Part shown: positions 1 to 7,455 of the stretch, in pieces | Layout: each line of letters starts with the position of its first letter | Numbering within the stretch: the stretch's first letter is position 1 | Assembly: GCA_003554345.1 (NCBI GenBank) | Contig: PWGE01000259.1 | Coordinates: 1-12,388, forward strand | Reading direction: 5' to 3' | Length of the DNA: 12,388 nt | Source: Candidatus Sumerlaeota bacterium | Lineage (GTDB): Bacteria > Sumerlaeota > T1SED10-198M | Program-made: the position numbers and the translations under genes | Notes under the pieces: generated by a model | Told to the model about the DNA's origin: nothing | The model's input: the letters and a program-made list of their open reading frames with translations, nothing else | Databases searched by the model: none

Positions 1-282
1 CAAACCGATATTTTTAAAAGTGCCATACAATTTGCCCGGGCAGAAGGCATCCTACCGGCTCCGGAATCTGCGCATGCTATAAAAACAACGATTGATGAAG
101 CATTGAAATGCAAGAAGAGTGGTGAGCAAAAGACGCTCCTTCTGTGTCTGAGCGGGCATGGACATTTTGACCTTTCAGCATATGAAGCTTACCTGGATAA
201 TAAGCTTAACGACTTTGAGTATCCGGATGATGTTCTGGAGAAGGGATTGGAATGCTTGCCTGATGTGGAGAAGGATGAATAG
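1..282 (+). CDS. trpB: Tryptophan synthase beta chain, TrpB2 type (C-terminal fragment)
   Basis: Partial gene; its 5' part lies left of the window. The visible 93 residues are the C-terminal end of a PLP-dependent tryptophan synthase beta-like protein, which condenses indole with L-serine. What identifies it is the block EGILPAPESAHAI (about residues 16-28 of the fragment), followed by LCLSGHGHFDLSAYEAYL (about 48-65), which matches the TrpB2 subfamily (about 430-450 residues) rather than the TrpB1 that normally pairs with TrpA. The reading frame is open from base 1 to the TAG at 280-282. No trpA or other trp gene is visible beside it, and TrpB2 genes are often not in trp operons. It could act with indole released elsewhere or salvage indole; the fragment cannot decide this. 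Family call is firm, physiological role is inference. Confidence 0.88.
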   Translation, partial: QTDIFKSAIQFARAEGILPAPESAHAIKTTIDEALKCKKSGEQKTLLLCLSGHGHFDLSAYEAYLDNKLNDFEYPDDVLEKGLECLPDVEKDE

Positions 283-291
283 TCCTTTTTT
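268..291 (+). terminator. Weak possible terminator at the trpB stop
   Basis: AAGGA (271-275) can pair with TCCTT (283-287) around a 7-base loop that contains the TAG stop, and a run of T (286-291) follows and partly overlaps the stem. The stem is only 5 bp, or up to 8 with G-U and A-T extension. A second weak hairpin, AAGAG-GTTTT-CTCTT with T's after it, is at 394-410. Either could end trpB transcription, neither is strong. Confidence 0.3.
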
Positions 292-515
292 ATCAAAAGT
301 GGCATTCTGTTTTACCTGTTTATTTATCTGAAAATATGCTTTTTCTGTAGTTACTTTGAAATGGCACATTTGCAGGGTGTGTCGTTGGGTTTTAAGAGGT
401 TTTCTCTTTTCTTAATAGCTGGCTTATCATGAAGCATGTGATCTCATAAACAAATGGAATGGTCGGCATATTAAAAAGATAAAAAAAGGGATACGGTGTA
501 TTTTTATTATTATTT

Positions 516-523
516 GCTAAAAT
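516..523 (+). promoter_or_regulatory. Possible extended -10 promoter for phasin-ubiB
   Basis: TGCTAAAAT (TG at 515-516, TAAAAT at 518-523) resembles an extended -10 element. No good -35 is seen 17 bases upstream (GGTGTA at 495-500). The rest of the 283-552 gap is AT-rich and shows no gene; it has a short imperfect dyad at 426-442 (ATCATG, AAG, CATGTGAT) that could be an operator but is not convincing. A start near 530 would leave a short leader to the SD at 541-549. Confidence 0.35.
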
Positions 524-552
524 GAAGCAAAACTGTAAATGAGAGGTGAAGT

Positions 553-879
553 ATGGATTTCATTAAGAAGAGTCTTTTAACGGGTATAGGACTGGCCTGT
601 TTGACAACGGAAAAGATAGATGATCTTGGCAAGAGAATTGTAAAAGAAGCGGAAGTTTCAAGGGAAGAAGGAGAAAAGTTTATCAAGGATTTGCACAAAC
701 AGTCAGATGAAGCTCGTTCCAGGTTAAAAAAACAGATCCAGGAAACGGTAAAGAAAACATTGACTGAACTAAATCTGCCTACTCGAGATGAATATGATAT
801 GCTGAAAGACGAAGTGGTGAGCCTGAAAGAGCAAGTCAGTCGCCTGCAGGACGAAAAAGAAAAAGATACCAAAAAATAA
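553..879 (+). CDS. Phasin-like coiled-coil protein
   Basis: A small charged protein of 108 residues. The first 17 residues carry a short hydrophobic stretch (LLTGIGLACL, 8-17). After that it is nearly all Lys/Glu-rich helix with heptad spacing, broken at NLPTRDEYD (74-82), and then a second coiled coil (DEVVSLKEQVSRLQDEK). The NLPTR-E-L pattern and the length fit the phasin / PhaF-like family often annotated as polyhydroxyalkanoate granule-associated. No PHA synthase is in the window, so granule binding is not shown; membrane or protein scaffolding is equally possible. The start is supported by GAGAGGTGA (541-549) a few bases before the ATG. It is followed directly, in the same frame, by the UbiB-type kinase, so both are probably one transcript and may work together. 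Family call is moderate, function unknown. Confidence 0.75.
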   Translation: MDFIKKSLLTGIGLACLTTEKIDDLGKRIVKEAEVSREEGEKFIKDLHKQSDEARSRLKKQIQETVKKTLTELNLPTRDEYDMLKDEVVSLKEQVSRLQDEKEKDTKK

Positions 880-881
880 CC

Positions 882-900
882 AGGAAGGATCTGTCTTATT
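882..900 (+). promoter_or_regulatory. Strong SD deciding the ATT start of the UbiB gene
   Basis: AGGAAGG at 882-888, 9 bases before ATT at 898-900. It sits just after the phasin stop TAA (877-879). It is the only good Shine-Dalgarno near the family-expected N-terminus, and no standard start codon exists in this frame until 1144. Confidence 0.6.
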
Positions 901-2583
901 TCACCGCGACTATTCGGACGTACTTACAGAAATCTTAATCGATACCGGGAAATATTTGTTATCCTGGTAAAATATGGTTTTGATGACTTAGTTTCTCAGT
1001 TTCACCTGGAAAAATATCTGGGGCTGGGAAAAAAGATTTTCTCCGGTACTCGTGAGGAAGAAATCGAAACTTACAGTCGCGGACAGCGCATACGTCTGGC
1101 TCTGGAAGAACTGGGTCCTACTTTCATTAAATTCGGGCAGATAATGAGTAATCGCCCGGACCTTATTCCTGCCCACTTTCTGGAAGAATTGGAGAAACTG
1201 CAGGATGAAGTACCCCCTTTTCCTTCGGAAGAAGCCATTGCCATGGTTGAAAAAGAGCTGGGCAAATCTCTTCCCCATCTATTCAGGTCCTTTGACGAAA
1301 AACCTCTTGCTTCGGGCTCAATAGCCCAGGTACATAAAGCTGTACTTCTTTCAGGAAAAGAGGTGGGAGTAAAGATACAGCGCCCTCGTATTCAGGAGAA
1401 GATTGAGACCGACCTGGAAGTCATGCACCAGATAGCGACCCTTATTGAACGCTATAATGAAGAGGCGGCTCTCTTTCAACCTGTCAAAATGGTGAAAGAA
1501 TTTGAACGCAGTATTAAAAGAGAAATAAATTTTCGACTGGAAGCCTCTCATATGGAACGCTTTGCCGCGAATTTCAAGGATGATAGCCGTATTCATGTGC
1601 CTAAAGTGTATCGGGAATACAGCACAACTTGTATTCTTACCATGGAATTTATTGACGGTATCAGGGTGTCGAACCTGAAAAAAATAAAGGAAAAAGGAAT
1701 AAATACCGAAGAAATCGCCAATAAAGGGGCAGACCTTATTCTTCGCCAGATATTTGACCATGGCTTTTTCCATGCCGACCCGCATCCCGGCAACCTGGTG
1801 GTTCTGCCGGACAAGCGTTTGTGCCTTTTGGACTTTGGAATGATGGGAATGGTGCTTCCCCGGCATCAGGATTACCTGGGATCTATTATTCTTGGTATAG
1901 TCCAGAATGATGCCCGGAAGATTACCCGGGCGGTGCTGGCTTTGACCAGCCAGGATGCTTACCTGGATACCGAACGCCTGGAATATGAAACCTACAATCT
2001 CATCAAAGAATATGCTTACCTGCCATTGCAGGATTTGAATGTGGGCGAGGTATTTCATTCCCTTATGGATTTGATTTTTACATTTCGGTTGCAGCTTCCC
2101 CCTGATATGTATTTATTGTTCAAAGCCCTGGTAACAGCTGATGGAGTGGGAAGAAAGCTCTATCCTGATTTTGATATGATCGGACACATAGAACCTTTTG
2201 CGAAGAATCTTATAAAAAGACGCTTCAGTGCCTGGAGGCTCCTGAAAGAACTGGGAGACACCTCCGTTGATTTTACCCATCTGGTTCGTGATATGCCCGG
2301 GGAAGCCCGTGAAATACTTCAGCTTATAAAAAGGGGAAGGGTGAGGTTTGAATTCATTCATAAGAATCTCGAACCCCTGATGCATAAAAATGATCAGATT
2401 TCCAATCGTATTGCTTATTCCATTGTATTAGCAGCTCTTATCATTGGTTCTTCACTTATCGTTCTTTCAGAGGTCCCTCCTAGCTGGCGGGGAATTCCCG
2501 TTATAGGACTGGGAGGTTATATTGTAGCTGCAGTGATGGGGTTCGGATTATTGTGGTCAATAATACGTCACGGCAAGATGTGA
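898..2583 (+). CDS. UbiB/AarF/ABC1 family atypical kinase, ATT start
   Basis: Membrane-anchored protein-kinase-like ATPase of the UbiB family, linked in other organisms to isoprenoid quinone synthesis or lipid homeostasis. Numbering from the proposed start, 561 residues, a normal length. Seen in order: N-terminal RLFGRTYRNLNRYREI; the UbiB-specific KFGQ motif (K78-Q81); the Ala-rich nucleotide loop ASGSIAQVH (138-146); VKIQRP with Lys159; REINFRLEA with E209/E215; catalytic HADPHPGN (D294, N299); metal-binding LLDFG (D312-G314); and two C-terminal hydrophobic helices (about 485-505 and 535-555). There is no ATG, GTG or TTG in frame between the preceding TAA (877-879) and an ATG at 1144, and starting at 1144 would delete KFGQ. 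ATT at 898 lies 9 bases after AGGAAGG (882-888) and gives the family's usual N-terminus. Follows the phasin-like gene by 18 bases. A quinone role is inference; no ubi or men genes are adjacent. Confidence 0.85.
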   Translation: MSPRLFGRTYRNLNRYREIFVILVKYGFDDLVSQFHLEKYLGLGKKIFSGTREEEIETYSRGQRIRLALEELGPTFIKFGQIMSNRPDLIPAHFLEELEKLQDEVPPFPSEEAIAMVEKELGKSLPHLFRSFDEKPLASGSIAQVHKAVLLSGKEVGVKIQRPRIQEKIETDLEVMHQIATLIERYNEEAALFQPVKMVKEFERSIKREINFRLEASHMERFAANFKDDSRIHVPKVYREYSTTCILTMEFIDGIRVSNLKKIKEKGINTEEIANKGADLILRQIFDHGFFHADPHPGNLVVLPDKRLCLLDFGMMGMVLPRHQDYLGSIILGIVQNDARKITRAVLALTSQDAYLDTERLEYETYNLIKEYAYLPLQDLNVGEVFHSLMDLIFTFRLQLPPDMYLLFKALVTADGVGRKLYPDFDMIGHIEPFAKNLIKRRFSAWRLLKELGDTSVDFTHLVRDMPGEAREILQLIKRGRVRFEFIHKNLEPLMHKNDQISNRIAYSIVLAALIIGSSLIVLSEVPPSWRGIPVIGLGGYIVAAVMGFGLLWSIIRHGKM

Positions 2584-2881
2584 CCTTTTGTCCACAAAGA
2601 AGCTCTTTTCCCGGTCAGTTACTTTAAACCTTCTTCTGACGGCTTTATTATCTACTGGTATGAAACATTACTTCCCATCGGTGAATACTCTGACAGTCAA
2701 TATGAAAGCGTGGCAAGTTTTTTTCTGTTATGTCATTCAGCCGGCGGGGTTTTGAAGGCTAAGTAAAAAAAAGACTGTTTTCCAGCGCTTGTTGCCTCTT
2801 TCTTTCAAACCAGTCATCAGGTGTTTGCTTTTATTTCTGTGTTCGAAAAAGAAGAATCTTATTTCCCATTCCGGCGCTAAA
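2584..2881. other. Intergenic region between convergent genes
   Basis: 298 bases separate the stop of the UbiB gene (+) from the stop of the HAD gene (-). I see no recognisable gene or RNA here. The UbiB frame stays open for 60 codons after its TGA to a TAA at 2764-2766, but without a start or family match. A possible terminator for the - strand operon is at 2765-2815. Confidence 0.5.
2765..2815 (-). terminator. Possible terminator of the leucine operon
   Basis: On the - strand GACTGGTTT (2815-2807) can pair with AAAACAGTC (2781-2773) with one mismatch, followed directly by eight T's (2772-2765). The loop is long (25 bases), which weakens the call. It lies about 65 bases past the stop of the HAD gene, where the end of this operon is expected. 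On the + strand it would have no T-tract. Confidence 0.4.
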
Positions 2882-3589
2882 TCAAGCGTCCTTTAAGGCG
2901 GAGCTTTTCTTTATAAAATGAAGTATTTCTTCAGAAGTAGATGCTATATAATCAGATTTTGCCAGGCATGAATCATCCTGGTGAGAATGAAAACCATAAT
3001 TGACAAGAATTGTTGTGGCAGAGGCGTTATTTCCCGCTTCAATATCCAGCAGGGTATCGCCTACCATGAAAGTCTCAGAAAGAATATATCCCCTGTCTTG
3101 AAAGTATTTTTGAATGGTAAAAATAATATGTGGATCAGGCTTATAGGGAAACCCATCTGTTCCCTGCACGTGGTCAAAAGAATTTATAAGGTGAAGAGCT
3201 TCAAGGATTTCCCTGGCTTTGTCAGTAGGTTTGGTAGTACCAATAGCGGTCAGAATCTTCATCTTGCCGAGCATATGCAGTAATTGAGGAATTCCCTCAT
3301 AAATAGCAGTATCCTCAATAAGATTCTGGTCTGAATAATACTTGAAATTTTTTCCTAACTGCTCTAACTTTTTGTCGGTAGGAGTGTATCCCCTTTCCTC
3401 AAGCAGCAGTCGGAAAACATAATCCAGGGGATATCCAATAAGGGGTTTGAGTCGTTGCCTGGTGATAGAAGGGAACCCCTCTTTGTTCAAAGCGTAATTG
3501 ATACATGCCAGGAGATTCCCATCAGATTCGATCACAGTTCCATCCAGGTCGAATATCACCAGGGGATACAGGTAAGTCTGTTTTTCCAA
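2882..3589 (-). CDS. HAD-superfamily phosphatase (Gph/PpaX-like)
   Basis: A 235-residue cytoplasmic haloacid-dehalogenase-type hydrolase that would remove phosphate from a small metabolite. The four HAD motifs are present: FDLDGT with nucleophile D14 and acid D16, a Thr in TAIGTTKP (T118/T119), Lys150 in KPDP, and VGDTLLDIEAG (D178, D182). Residues about 20-95 form the helical cap typical of the phosphoglycolate phosphatase / PpaX / beta-phosphoglucomutase subgroup. The substrate cannot be read from the sequence. The start is a TTG (3589-3587), preceded by a modest GGTG; no ATG is near the N-terminus. It begins 20 bases after the stop of the Cys-rich gene and is probably the last gene of the T-box-controlled leucine operon. 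Its role there is unknown. Confidence 0.85.
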   Translation of the reverse strand: MEKQTYLYPLVIFDLDGTVIESDGNLLACINYALNKEGFPSITRQRLKPLIGYPLDYVFRLLLEERGYTPTDKKLEQLGKNFKYYSDQNLIEDTAIYEGIPQLLHMLGKMKILTAIGTTKPTDKAREILEALHLINSFDHVQGTDGFPYKPDPHIIFTIQKYFQDRGYILSETFMVGDTLLDIEAGNNASATTILVNYGFHSHQDDSCLAKSDYIASTSEEILHFIKKSSALKDA

Positions 3590-3609
3590 CGTTTTACACC
3601 GTAGATAAA

Positions 3610-3810
3610 TTATTGATGCATACGAATGAAATTTTCTACGGAACGATCGTAGGTTTTTTCCTGTTCTTCATTAAAGAAACAGGCAGGCAGTTGATTCATT
3701 GCCCGATGATAGTGAATGCACTCACAACAATAGCCTTTTCGAGGACAACCGGTGTAAGTGCAATTACATTTTTCCAGGTTTTCTTCATAATTTTTACAAT
3801 TCTGACTCAT
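3610..3810 (-). CDS. Small Cys-rich protein, DUF6485-like
   Basis: A 66-residue protein with eight cysteines: C5, C15, C17, C22, C28, C29, C31 and C44, plus H33 and H35. The pattern [21 protein letters not shown], followed by LPACFF and [11 protein letters not shown], matches the small family I recall as DUF6485; the function of that family is not known to me. The cysteine spacing suggests a bound metal, zinc or an iron-sulfur centre, which is inference. Its ATG overlaps the leuD stop as ATGA (3810-3807), and its SD GGAGGTGA lies in the last leuD codons, so translation is probably coupled to leuD. Conserved coupling to the Fe-S enzyme LeuCD would hint at a role in its assembly or stability, but nothing in the sequence proves this. 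Confidence 0.8.
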   Translation of the reverse strand: MSQNCKNYEENLEKCNCTYTGCPRKGYCCECIHYHRAMNQLPACFFNEEQEKTYDRSVENFIRMHQ

Positions 3811-4313
3811 TCTTTATTCACCTCCATATATTTTTTTTTCACCCAGGGCATGAGACCGTCACTTTGAATAATTTCCTGAATAAAGGGAGGTAGGGGTTTG
3901 ATGGTGTATTTTTTATCCCGGGTGATATTGATAATCCACCCCTCATTGGGATCCACTTCAATTTCGTCTCCATCATTTATTTCTTGAGCCGCCTGCGGGC
4001 TCTCAAAAATAGGTAGACCTATATTGATGGAATTCCGGTAAAAAATGCGGGCAAAACTTTCCGCAATGACACAGGAGACACCGGCTGCTTTAATAGCAAT
4101 AGGGGCATGTTCTCTGCTGGAACCACAACCAAAATTTTTTCCGGCTACGATAATGTCGCCCTTCTTCATTTTTTTAATAAACTCTTTATCAATATCTTCC
4201 ATGCAGTGTAATGCTAATTCATCGGGATCAGAGGTGTTCAGATAACGAGCTGGAATAATCTCGTCAGTATTCACATCGTTCCCATATTTAAAAACTTTTG
4301 CGTGGACTTTCAT
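3807..4313 (-). CDS. leuD: 3-isopropylmalate dehydratase small subunit
   Basis: Small (swivel-domain) subunit of isopropylmalate isomerase, which with LeuC converts 2-isopropylmalate to 3-isopropylmalate in leucine synthesis. 168 residues, the short type found with the two-subunit HacA-like LeuC of clostridia, archaea and many anaerobes. Visible are the substrate-loop region [14 protein letters not shown] (20-33) and the family signature [14 protein letters not shown] (58-71). The subfamily also includes citramalate or homoaconitate isomerases, so dual use in isoleucine synthesis is possible; the neighbouring leuA favours leucine. Its ATG shares one base with the leuC stop (TAATG at 4315-4311), with a strong SD (GGAGGAGG) inside the end of leuC. 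Its own stop overlaps the next gene by 4 bases. Confidence 0.93.
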   Translation of the reverse strand: MKVHAKVFKYGNDVNTDEIIPARYLNTSDPDELALHCMEDIDKEFIKKMKKGDIIVAGKNFGCGSSREHAPIAIKAAGVSCVIAESFARIFYRNSINIGLPIFESPQAAQEINDGDEIEVDPNEGWIINITRDKKYTIKPLPPFIQEIIQSDGLMPWVKKKYMEVNKE

Positions 4314-5578
4314 TATCTTACCACCTCCTCCGGATGAGATATTTTACCTGTAATAGCTGAAGCTGCTGCCACTGCCGGGCTGGCAAGATACACCTCACTT
4401 TTTGGATGTCCCATTCGTCCTACAAAGTTACGGTTTGTAGTGGCTACAGCCCGCTCTCCTTCAGCAAGGATACCCATATGTCCACCTAAACAGGGGCCAC
4501 AGGTGGGAGTGCTGAATACTGCACCGGCATTGATGAAAATATCCACCAGTCCTTCCTGTATGGCTTGCAGATATATCTGCTGCGTGGCCGGGAAGACGAT
4601 GCAGCGCACATAATCGGCAACGGCATTTCCTTTCATTACTTCTGCTGCCAGTCGCAAATCTTCAATTCGACCATTGGTACAGGAACCAATGACCACCTGG
4701 TCGATAGTTACATCGCTGGCCTCCTGGACATTTCGCGTGTTTTCAGGTAAATGTGGATATGCTACCTGCGGCTCTATGTCATCAAGCTGGATTTCCAGTT
4801 CTTGTTCATAAGCAGCGTCCTGATCAGCCTTAAATACAGTATAGTTTCTCTGCTTTCGCTGTTCAACATATTTGATGGTTTTTTCATCAGGTTCAATTAT
4901 CCCGGCTTTACCTCCTGCTTCTATTGCCATGTTACAGATAGTCAACCGCCCTTCCACTGAAATATCATGAACAGCAGGTCCACCAAACTGCATTGCTTTG
5001 TAAAGAGCGCCGTCGACACCAATTTTTCCAATGAGGTAAAGGATAAGGTCTTTAGCAGTGACCCATTTTTTAAACCTCCCCTTTAAGTTAAAAAGAAGGG
5101 TGGGCGGGATCTTAAACCAGGCTTTTCCTGTAATCATGGCGGCAGCAAGGTCGGTGCTGCCTACTCCTGTTGAAAATGCTCCCAGTGCCCCATATGTGCA
5201 GGTATGAGAATCTGCGCCTATAATAGCATCACCCGGCAAGACCAGTCCTTTTTCAGGTAAAAGGGCATGTTCAATGCCCATTTCTCCAACTTCAAAATAG
5301 TTGTCCAGCTTAAAACGCCGGGCAAAATCCCGGACTATCTTACATTGTTCAGCAGATTTTATATCCTTGTTGGGGGTGAAATGGTCGGGGATAAATGCTA
5401 TCCGGCTTGCATCAAACACCTTTTCAGCGCCGGCCTTTTCAAATTCTTTAATAGCGAGTGGCGCCGTCACATCATTGGCTAATATCAGGTCAAGATCTGC
5501 AATCACGAGATCTCCCGGCTCTACTTTCTCCCTCTGGCAGTGAGCCGCCAGTATCTTTTCAACAATTGTCATTCCCAT
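4313..5578 (-). CDS. leuC: 3-isopropylmalate dehydratase large subunit
   Basis: Catalytic Fe-S subunit of isopropylmalate isomerase, an aconitase-family [4Fe-4S] enzyme. 421 residues, the length of the archaeal/clostridial type, not the about 465-residue enterobacterial LeuC. Three cluster ligands are in place: C300 in VIGSCTNGR and C360 and C363 in [11 protein letters not shown]. Other aconitase-family blocks are [22 protein letters not shown] (about 120-141, active-site region) and [17 protein letters not shown] (385-401, Arg/Ser substrate contacts). The N-terminus [13 protein letters not shown] is typical; ATG at 5578 lies 2 bases past the leuA stop, behind GGAGAAG. It runs into leuD with a one-base overlap. 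Homoaconitase or citramalate activity is possible in this subfamily, but the operon points to leucine. Confidence 0.94.
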   Translation of the reverse strand: MGMTIVEKILAAHCQREKVEPGDLVIADLDLILANDVTAPLAIKEFEKAGAEKVFDASRIAFIPDHFTPNKDIKSAEQCKIVRDFARRFKLDNYFEVGEMGIEHALLPEKGLVLPGDAIIGADSHTCTYGALGAFSTGVGSTDLAAAMITGKAWFKIPPTLLFNLKGRFKKWVTAKDLILYLIGKIGVDGALYKAMQFGGPAVHDISVEGRLTICNMAIEAGGKAGIIEPDEKTIKYVEQRKQRNYTVFKADQDAAYEQELEIQLDDIEPQVAYPHLPENTRNVQEASDVTIDQVVIGSCTNGRIEDLRLAAEVMKGNAVADYVRCIVFPATQQIYLQAIQEGLVDIFINAGAVFSTPTCGPCLGGHMGILAEGERAVATTNRNFVGRMGHPKSEVYLASPAVAAASAITGKISHPEEVVR

Positions 5579-5580
5579 TA

Positions 5581-7137
5581 TTATACTTCTCCCGTTGCTG
5601 ATTTGCTGTTTTTTCTATAAGTCGTATTCAAATATTTGTTGATGGCATTTAGATATGCTTTCGCACTTGCTTCGACGATGTCTGTACTTGTTCCTCTGCC
5701 GTGGACAACCTTTTCTTCGATTTTCACCATAATACTTGCTTCTCCAAGGGCATCTTTTCCCCTCGAAACAGAGCTTATTTTATAATCCTTCAATTCACCG
5801 CTGATACCAACAATTTTTTCAATGGCTTTATAGATAGCATCGACAGGTCCATCTCCTGAAGAAGCCTCCTCAATAGTCTCGTCTTTTTTGCGCAGTTTGA
5901 TAGTAGCTGTGGGAATCAAATTGGTGCCGCTGCCACTGATGGTATGCAAATATTCCAGCGCATATATCGGTTCAGGGGTAAGTACTTCATCTTCAATAAC
6001 AACCATGATATCATCATCGAAGACCTCTTTCTTTTTATCAGCCAATACCTTAAAACGCCTAAAGGCATCTTCTACTTCTTTCTCATTCAGATGGGTATAC
6101 CCCAGTGCTTTCAGTCGGTTTTTAAAGGCATGACGCCCACTGTGTTTTCCCAGCACCATATCAGTTCCGATCCAGCCCACATCACCAGGAGACATGATTT
6201 CATAAGTGGTACGTTCCTTTAACATACCATCCTGATGAATACCTGATTCATGTGCAAAAGAGTTGTCCCCGACAATGGCCTTGTTTCGTGGAACGTCGAA
6301 ACCTGTCAGTCTGGCCAGCAAACGACTGCTCTTGAAGAGTTCGGTTGTCTCAATATCAGTATAGACATTATTATACACATCGGGTCGTACGAACAAGTTC
6401 ATGACGATTTCTTCCAGAGCAGCATTTCCTGAACGTTCGCCGAGACCATTAATAGTACATTCCACCTGTCTGGCACCGGCGCGAATTGCAGCCAGAGAGT
6501 TGGCAACTGCCAGTCCGAGGTCATTGTGACAATGAACACTGAGAAGAATGGACTCAATATTGCTGACATTTTTGCGAATATATGCTATCAGATTTCCAAA
6601 TTCCCAGGGATTGGAGTAGCCCACGGTATCTGGTATGTTTATAGAGGTGGCTCCGGCGTCAATGACCGCTTCGATAACATCACACAGGTAATCTTTACCG
6701 GTACGTGATGCATCTTCAGGTGAAAATTCCACGTCATCTGTATACTTACGTGCAGTACGAACAGCATTGACTGCGATGTCTATCACTTCTTCTTTTGATT
6801 TCCGCAATTTTTTCTCTACATGAATATCACTGGTAGCTACGAAGGTATGAATCCTTTTTTTAGCGGCTGGTTTAAGTGCTTCAGCACATCGTACAATGTC
6901 TGCTTCACGCGCCCGGGCCAGTCCTGCTATTATGGGTCCTTTTACCTTCTCAGCAACCTCTCTGACAGAATCGAAATCACCCTGAGAAGAAATGGGGAAT
7001 CCGGCTTCAATAACATCTACTTTCAATTTTTCCAGCTGTAGTGCAAATTCGACCTTTTCAGCAATCGTCATACTTGCACCCGGCGATTGCTCTCCATCAC
7101 GCAGAGTGGTGTCGAAAATATATACCTTGTCTGCCAT
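5581..7137 (-). CDS. leuA: 2-isopropylmalate synthase
   Basis: First committed enzyme of leucine synthesis, joining acetyl-CoA and 2-ketoisovalerate. 518 residues, normal for the LeuA type-1 family. Seen: [15 protein letters not shown] (7-20) with the catalytic Arg and metal Asp, the metal-binding HCHND (H202, H204), [10 protein letters not shown] (230-239), and a C-terminal regulatory domain (about 390-518) where leucine feedback normally binds. The domain appears complete, including [16 protein letters not shown] near 480-494. Start: the frame stays open upstream to 7263, but ATG at 7137 has the ideal SD GGAGGTG 5 bases before it and gives the family N-terminus [17 protein letters not shown]; the upstream part is T-box leader RNA. 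Citramalate synthase is a less likely alternative. Expression should rise when tRNA-Leu is uncharged. Confidence 0.95.
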   Translation of the reverse strand: MADKVYIFDTTLRDGEQSPGASMTIAEKVEFALQLEKLKVDVIEAGFPISSQGDFDSVREVAEKVKGPIIAGLARAREADIVRCAEALKPAAKKRIHTFVATSDIHVEKKLRKSKEEVIDIAVNAVRTARKYTDDVEFSPEDASRTGKDYLCDVIEAVIDAGATSINIPDTVGYSNPWEFGNLIAYIRKNVSNIESILLSVHCHNDLGLAVANSLAAIRAGARQVECTINGLGERSGNAALEEIVMNLFVRPDVYNNVYTDIETTELFKSSRLLARLTGFDVPRNKAIVGDNSFAHESGIHQDGMLKERTTYEIMSPGDVGWIGTDMVLGKHSGRHAFKNRLKALGYTHLNEKEVEDAFRRFKVLADKKKEVFDDDIMVVIEDEVLTPEPIYALEYLHTISGSGTNLIPTATIKLRKKDETIEEASSGDGPVDAIYKAIEKIVGISGELKDYKISSVSRGKDALGEASIMVKIEEKVVHGRGTSTDIVEASAKAYLNAINKYLNTTYRKNSKSATGEV

Positions 7138-7180
7138 CTTACACCTCCGGTGTGTATCAGAGTCGTTGTACCAGGGTATC

Positions 7181-7212
7181 AAAAAAAAACCCTGGCTTTT
7201 CTCAAGCCAGGG
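7181..7212 (-). terminator. T-box-controlled intrinsic terminator before leuA
   Basis: CCCTGGCTT (7212-7204) pairs perfectly with AAGCCAGGG (7198-7190), 9 bp with a 5-base loop, followed by nine T's (7189-7181). Its 5' strand overlaps the 3' strand of the T-box antiterminator, as in standard T-box attenuators. Confidence 0.93.
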
Positions 7213-7420
7213 ACGATATGTTATACCGTGGTACCACCCTGTTTTAGCCTTTCGGCCCTTCATTCAGGTTCAATTACGGTTACCAACCGACCGGAACTAC
7301 TTTTCTTCACTCCGGCAGCTCCAAGGCGAGTTCGGAAGTTCTTTTCACCGGTTTGCAACAGCCACCGGCTCTCTTAAAGAAAAGAGGACTTCCTACTACT
7401 CCTCTTCATCGCTTTTATTA
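7181..7420 (-). ncRNA. T-box riboswitch (tRNA-Leu type, CTC specifier) of the leu operon
   Basis: A full T-box leader. Reading down the - strand: AGTAGTA (7400-7394) then GGAAGT (7393-7388), which pairs with ACTTCC (7339-7334) to form the upper side of the specifier loop. The distal Stem I arm is AGAGAGCCGGTGG and matching ACCGG (about 7374-7350). Directly after ACTTCC is GAACTC (7333-7328), giving specifier CTC = leucine at 7330-7328, followed by a purine as expected. Small stems follow (GGTTGGTAACC; GGCCGAAAGGCT), then the T-box sequence AGGGTGGTACCACGG (7240-7226), whose TGGT would bind the tRNA acceptor end. Antiterminator pairing is GGG with CCC at about 7212-7210. Uncharged tRNA-Leu (GAG) should prevent termination upstream of leuA. 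Specifier choice fits the genes downstream. Confidence 0.92.
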
Positions 7421-7426
7421 AAATAT

Positions 7427-7455
7427 ATTATAACATAATTTAATGGCTTCGTCAA
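7427..7455 (-). promoter_or_regulatory. Sigma-70-type promoter of the leu operon
   Basis: TTGACG (7455-7450), a 17-base spacer, and a perfect TATAAT (7432-7427) on the - strand. Transcription would start near 7420, just before the T-box Stem I. The match to consensus suggests a strong promoter, with control left to the attenuator. Confidence 0.88.

Noticed and set aside
1351-2058. 235-codon open frame antisense to the UbiB gene
   Set aside because: The + strand frame has all the family motifs here; the antisense product shows no recognisable domain.
2581-2640. TGA of the UbiB gene as a selenocysteine or recoded codon
   Set aside because: The only nearby inverted repeat (TTTGT-CC-ACAAA) is too short and has a 2-base loop, unlike a SECIS. 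Several other genes here end at TGA and use TGG for Trp, so TGA is a stop.
2660-2755. 31-codon small open frame in the convergent intergenic region
   Set aside because: No SD before the ATG at 2660, no recognisable motif, and it lies in another frame from the longer open stretch; treated as chance.
7138-7263. 42-residue N-terminal extension of LeuA
   Set aside because: The frame is open to an ATG at 7263, but this stretch is the T-box sequence and terminator. ATG at 7137 has an ideal SD and matches the family N-terminus.
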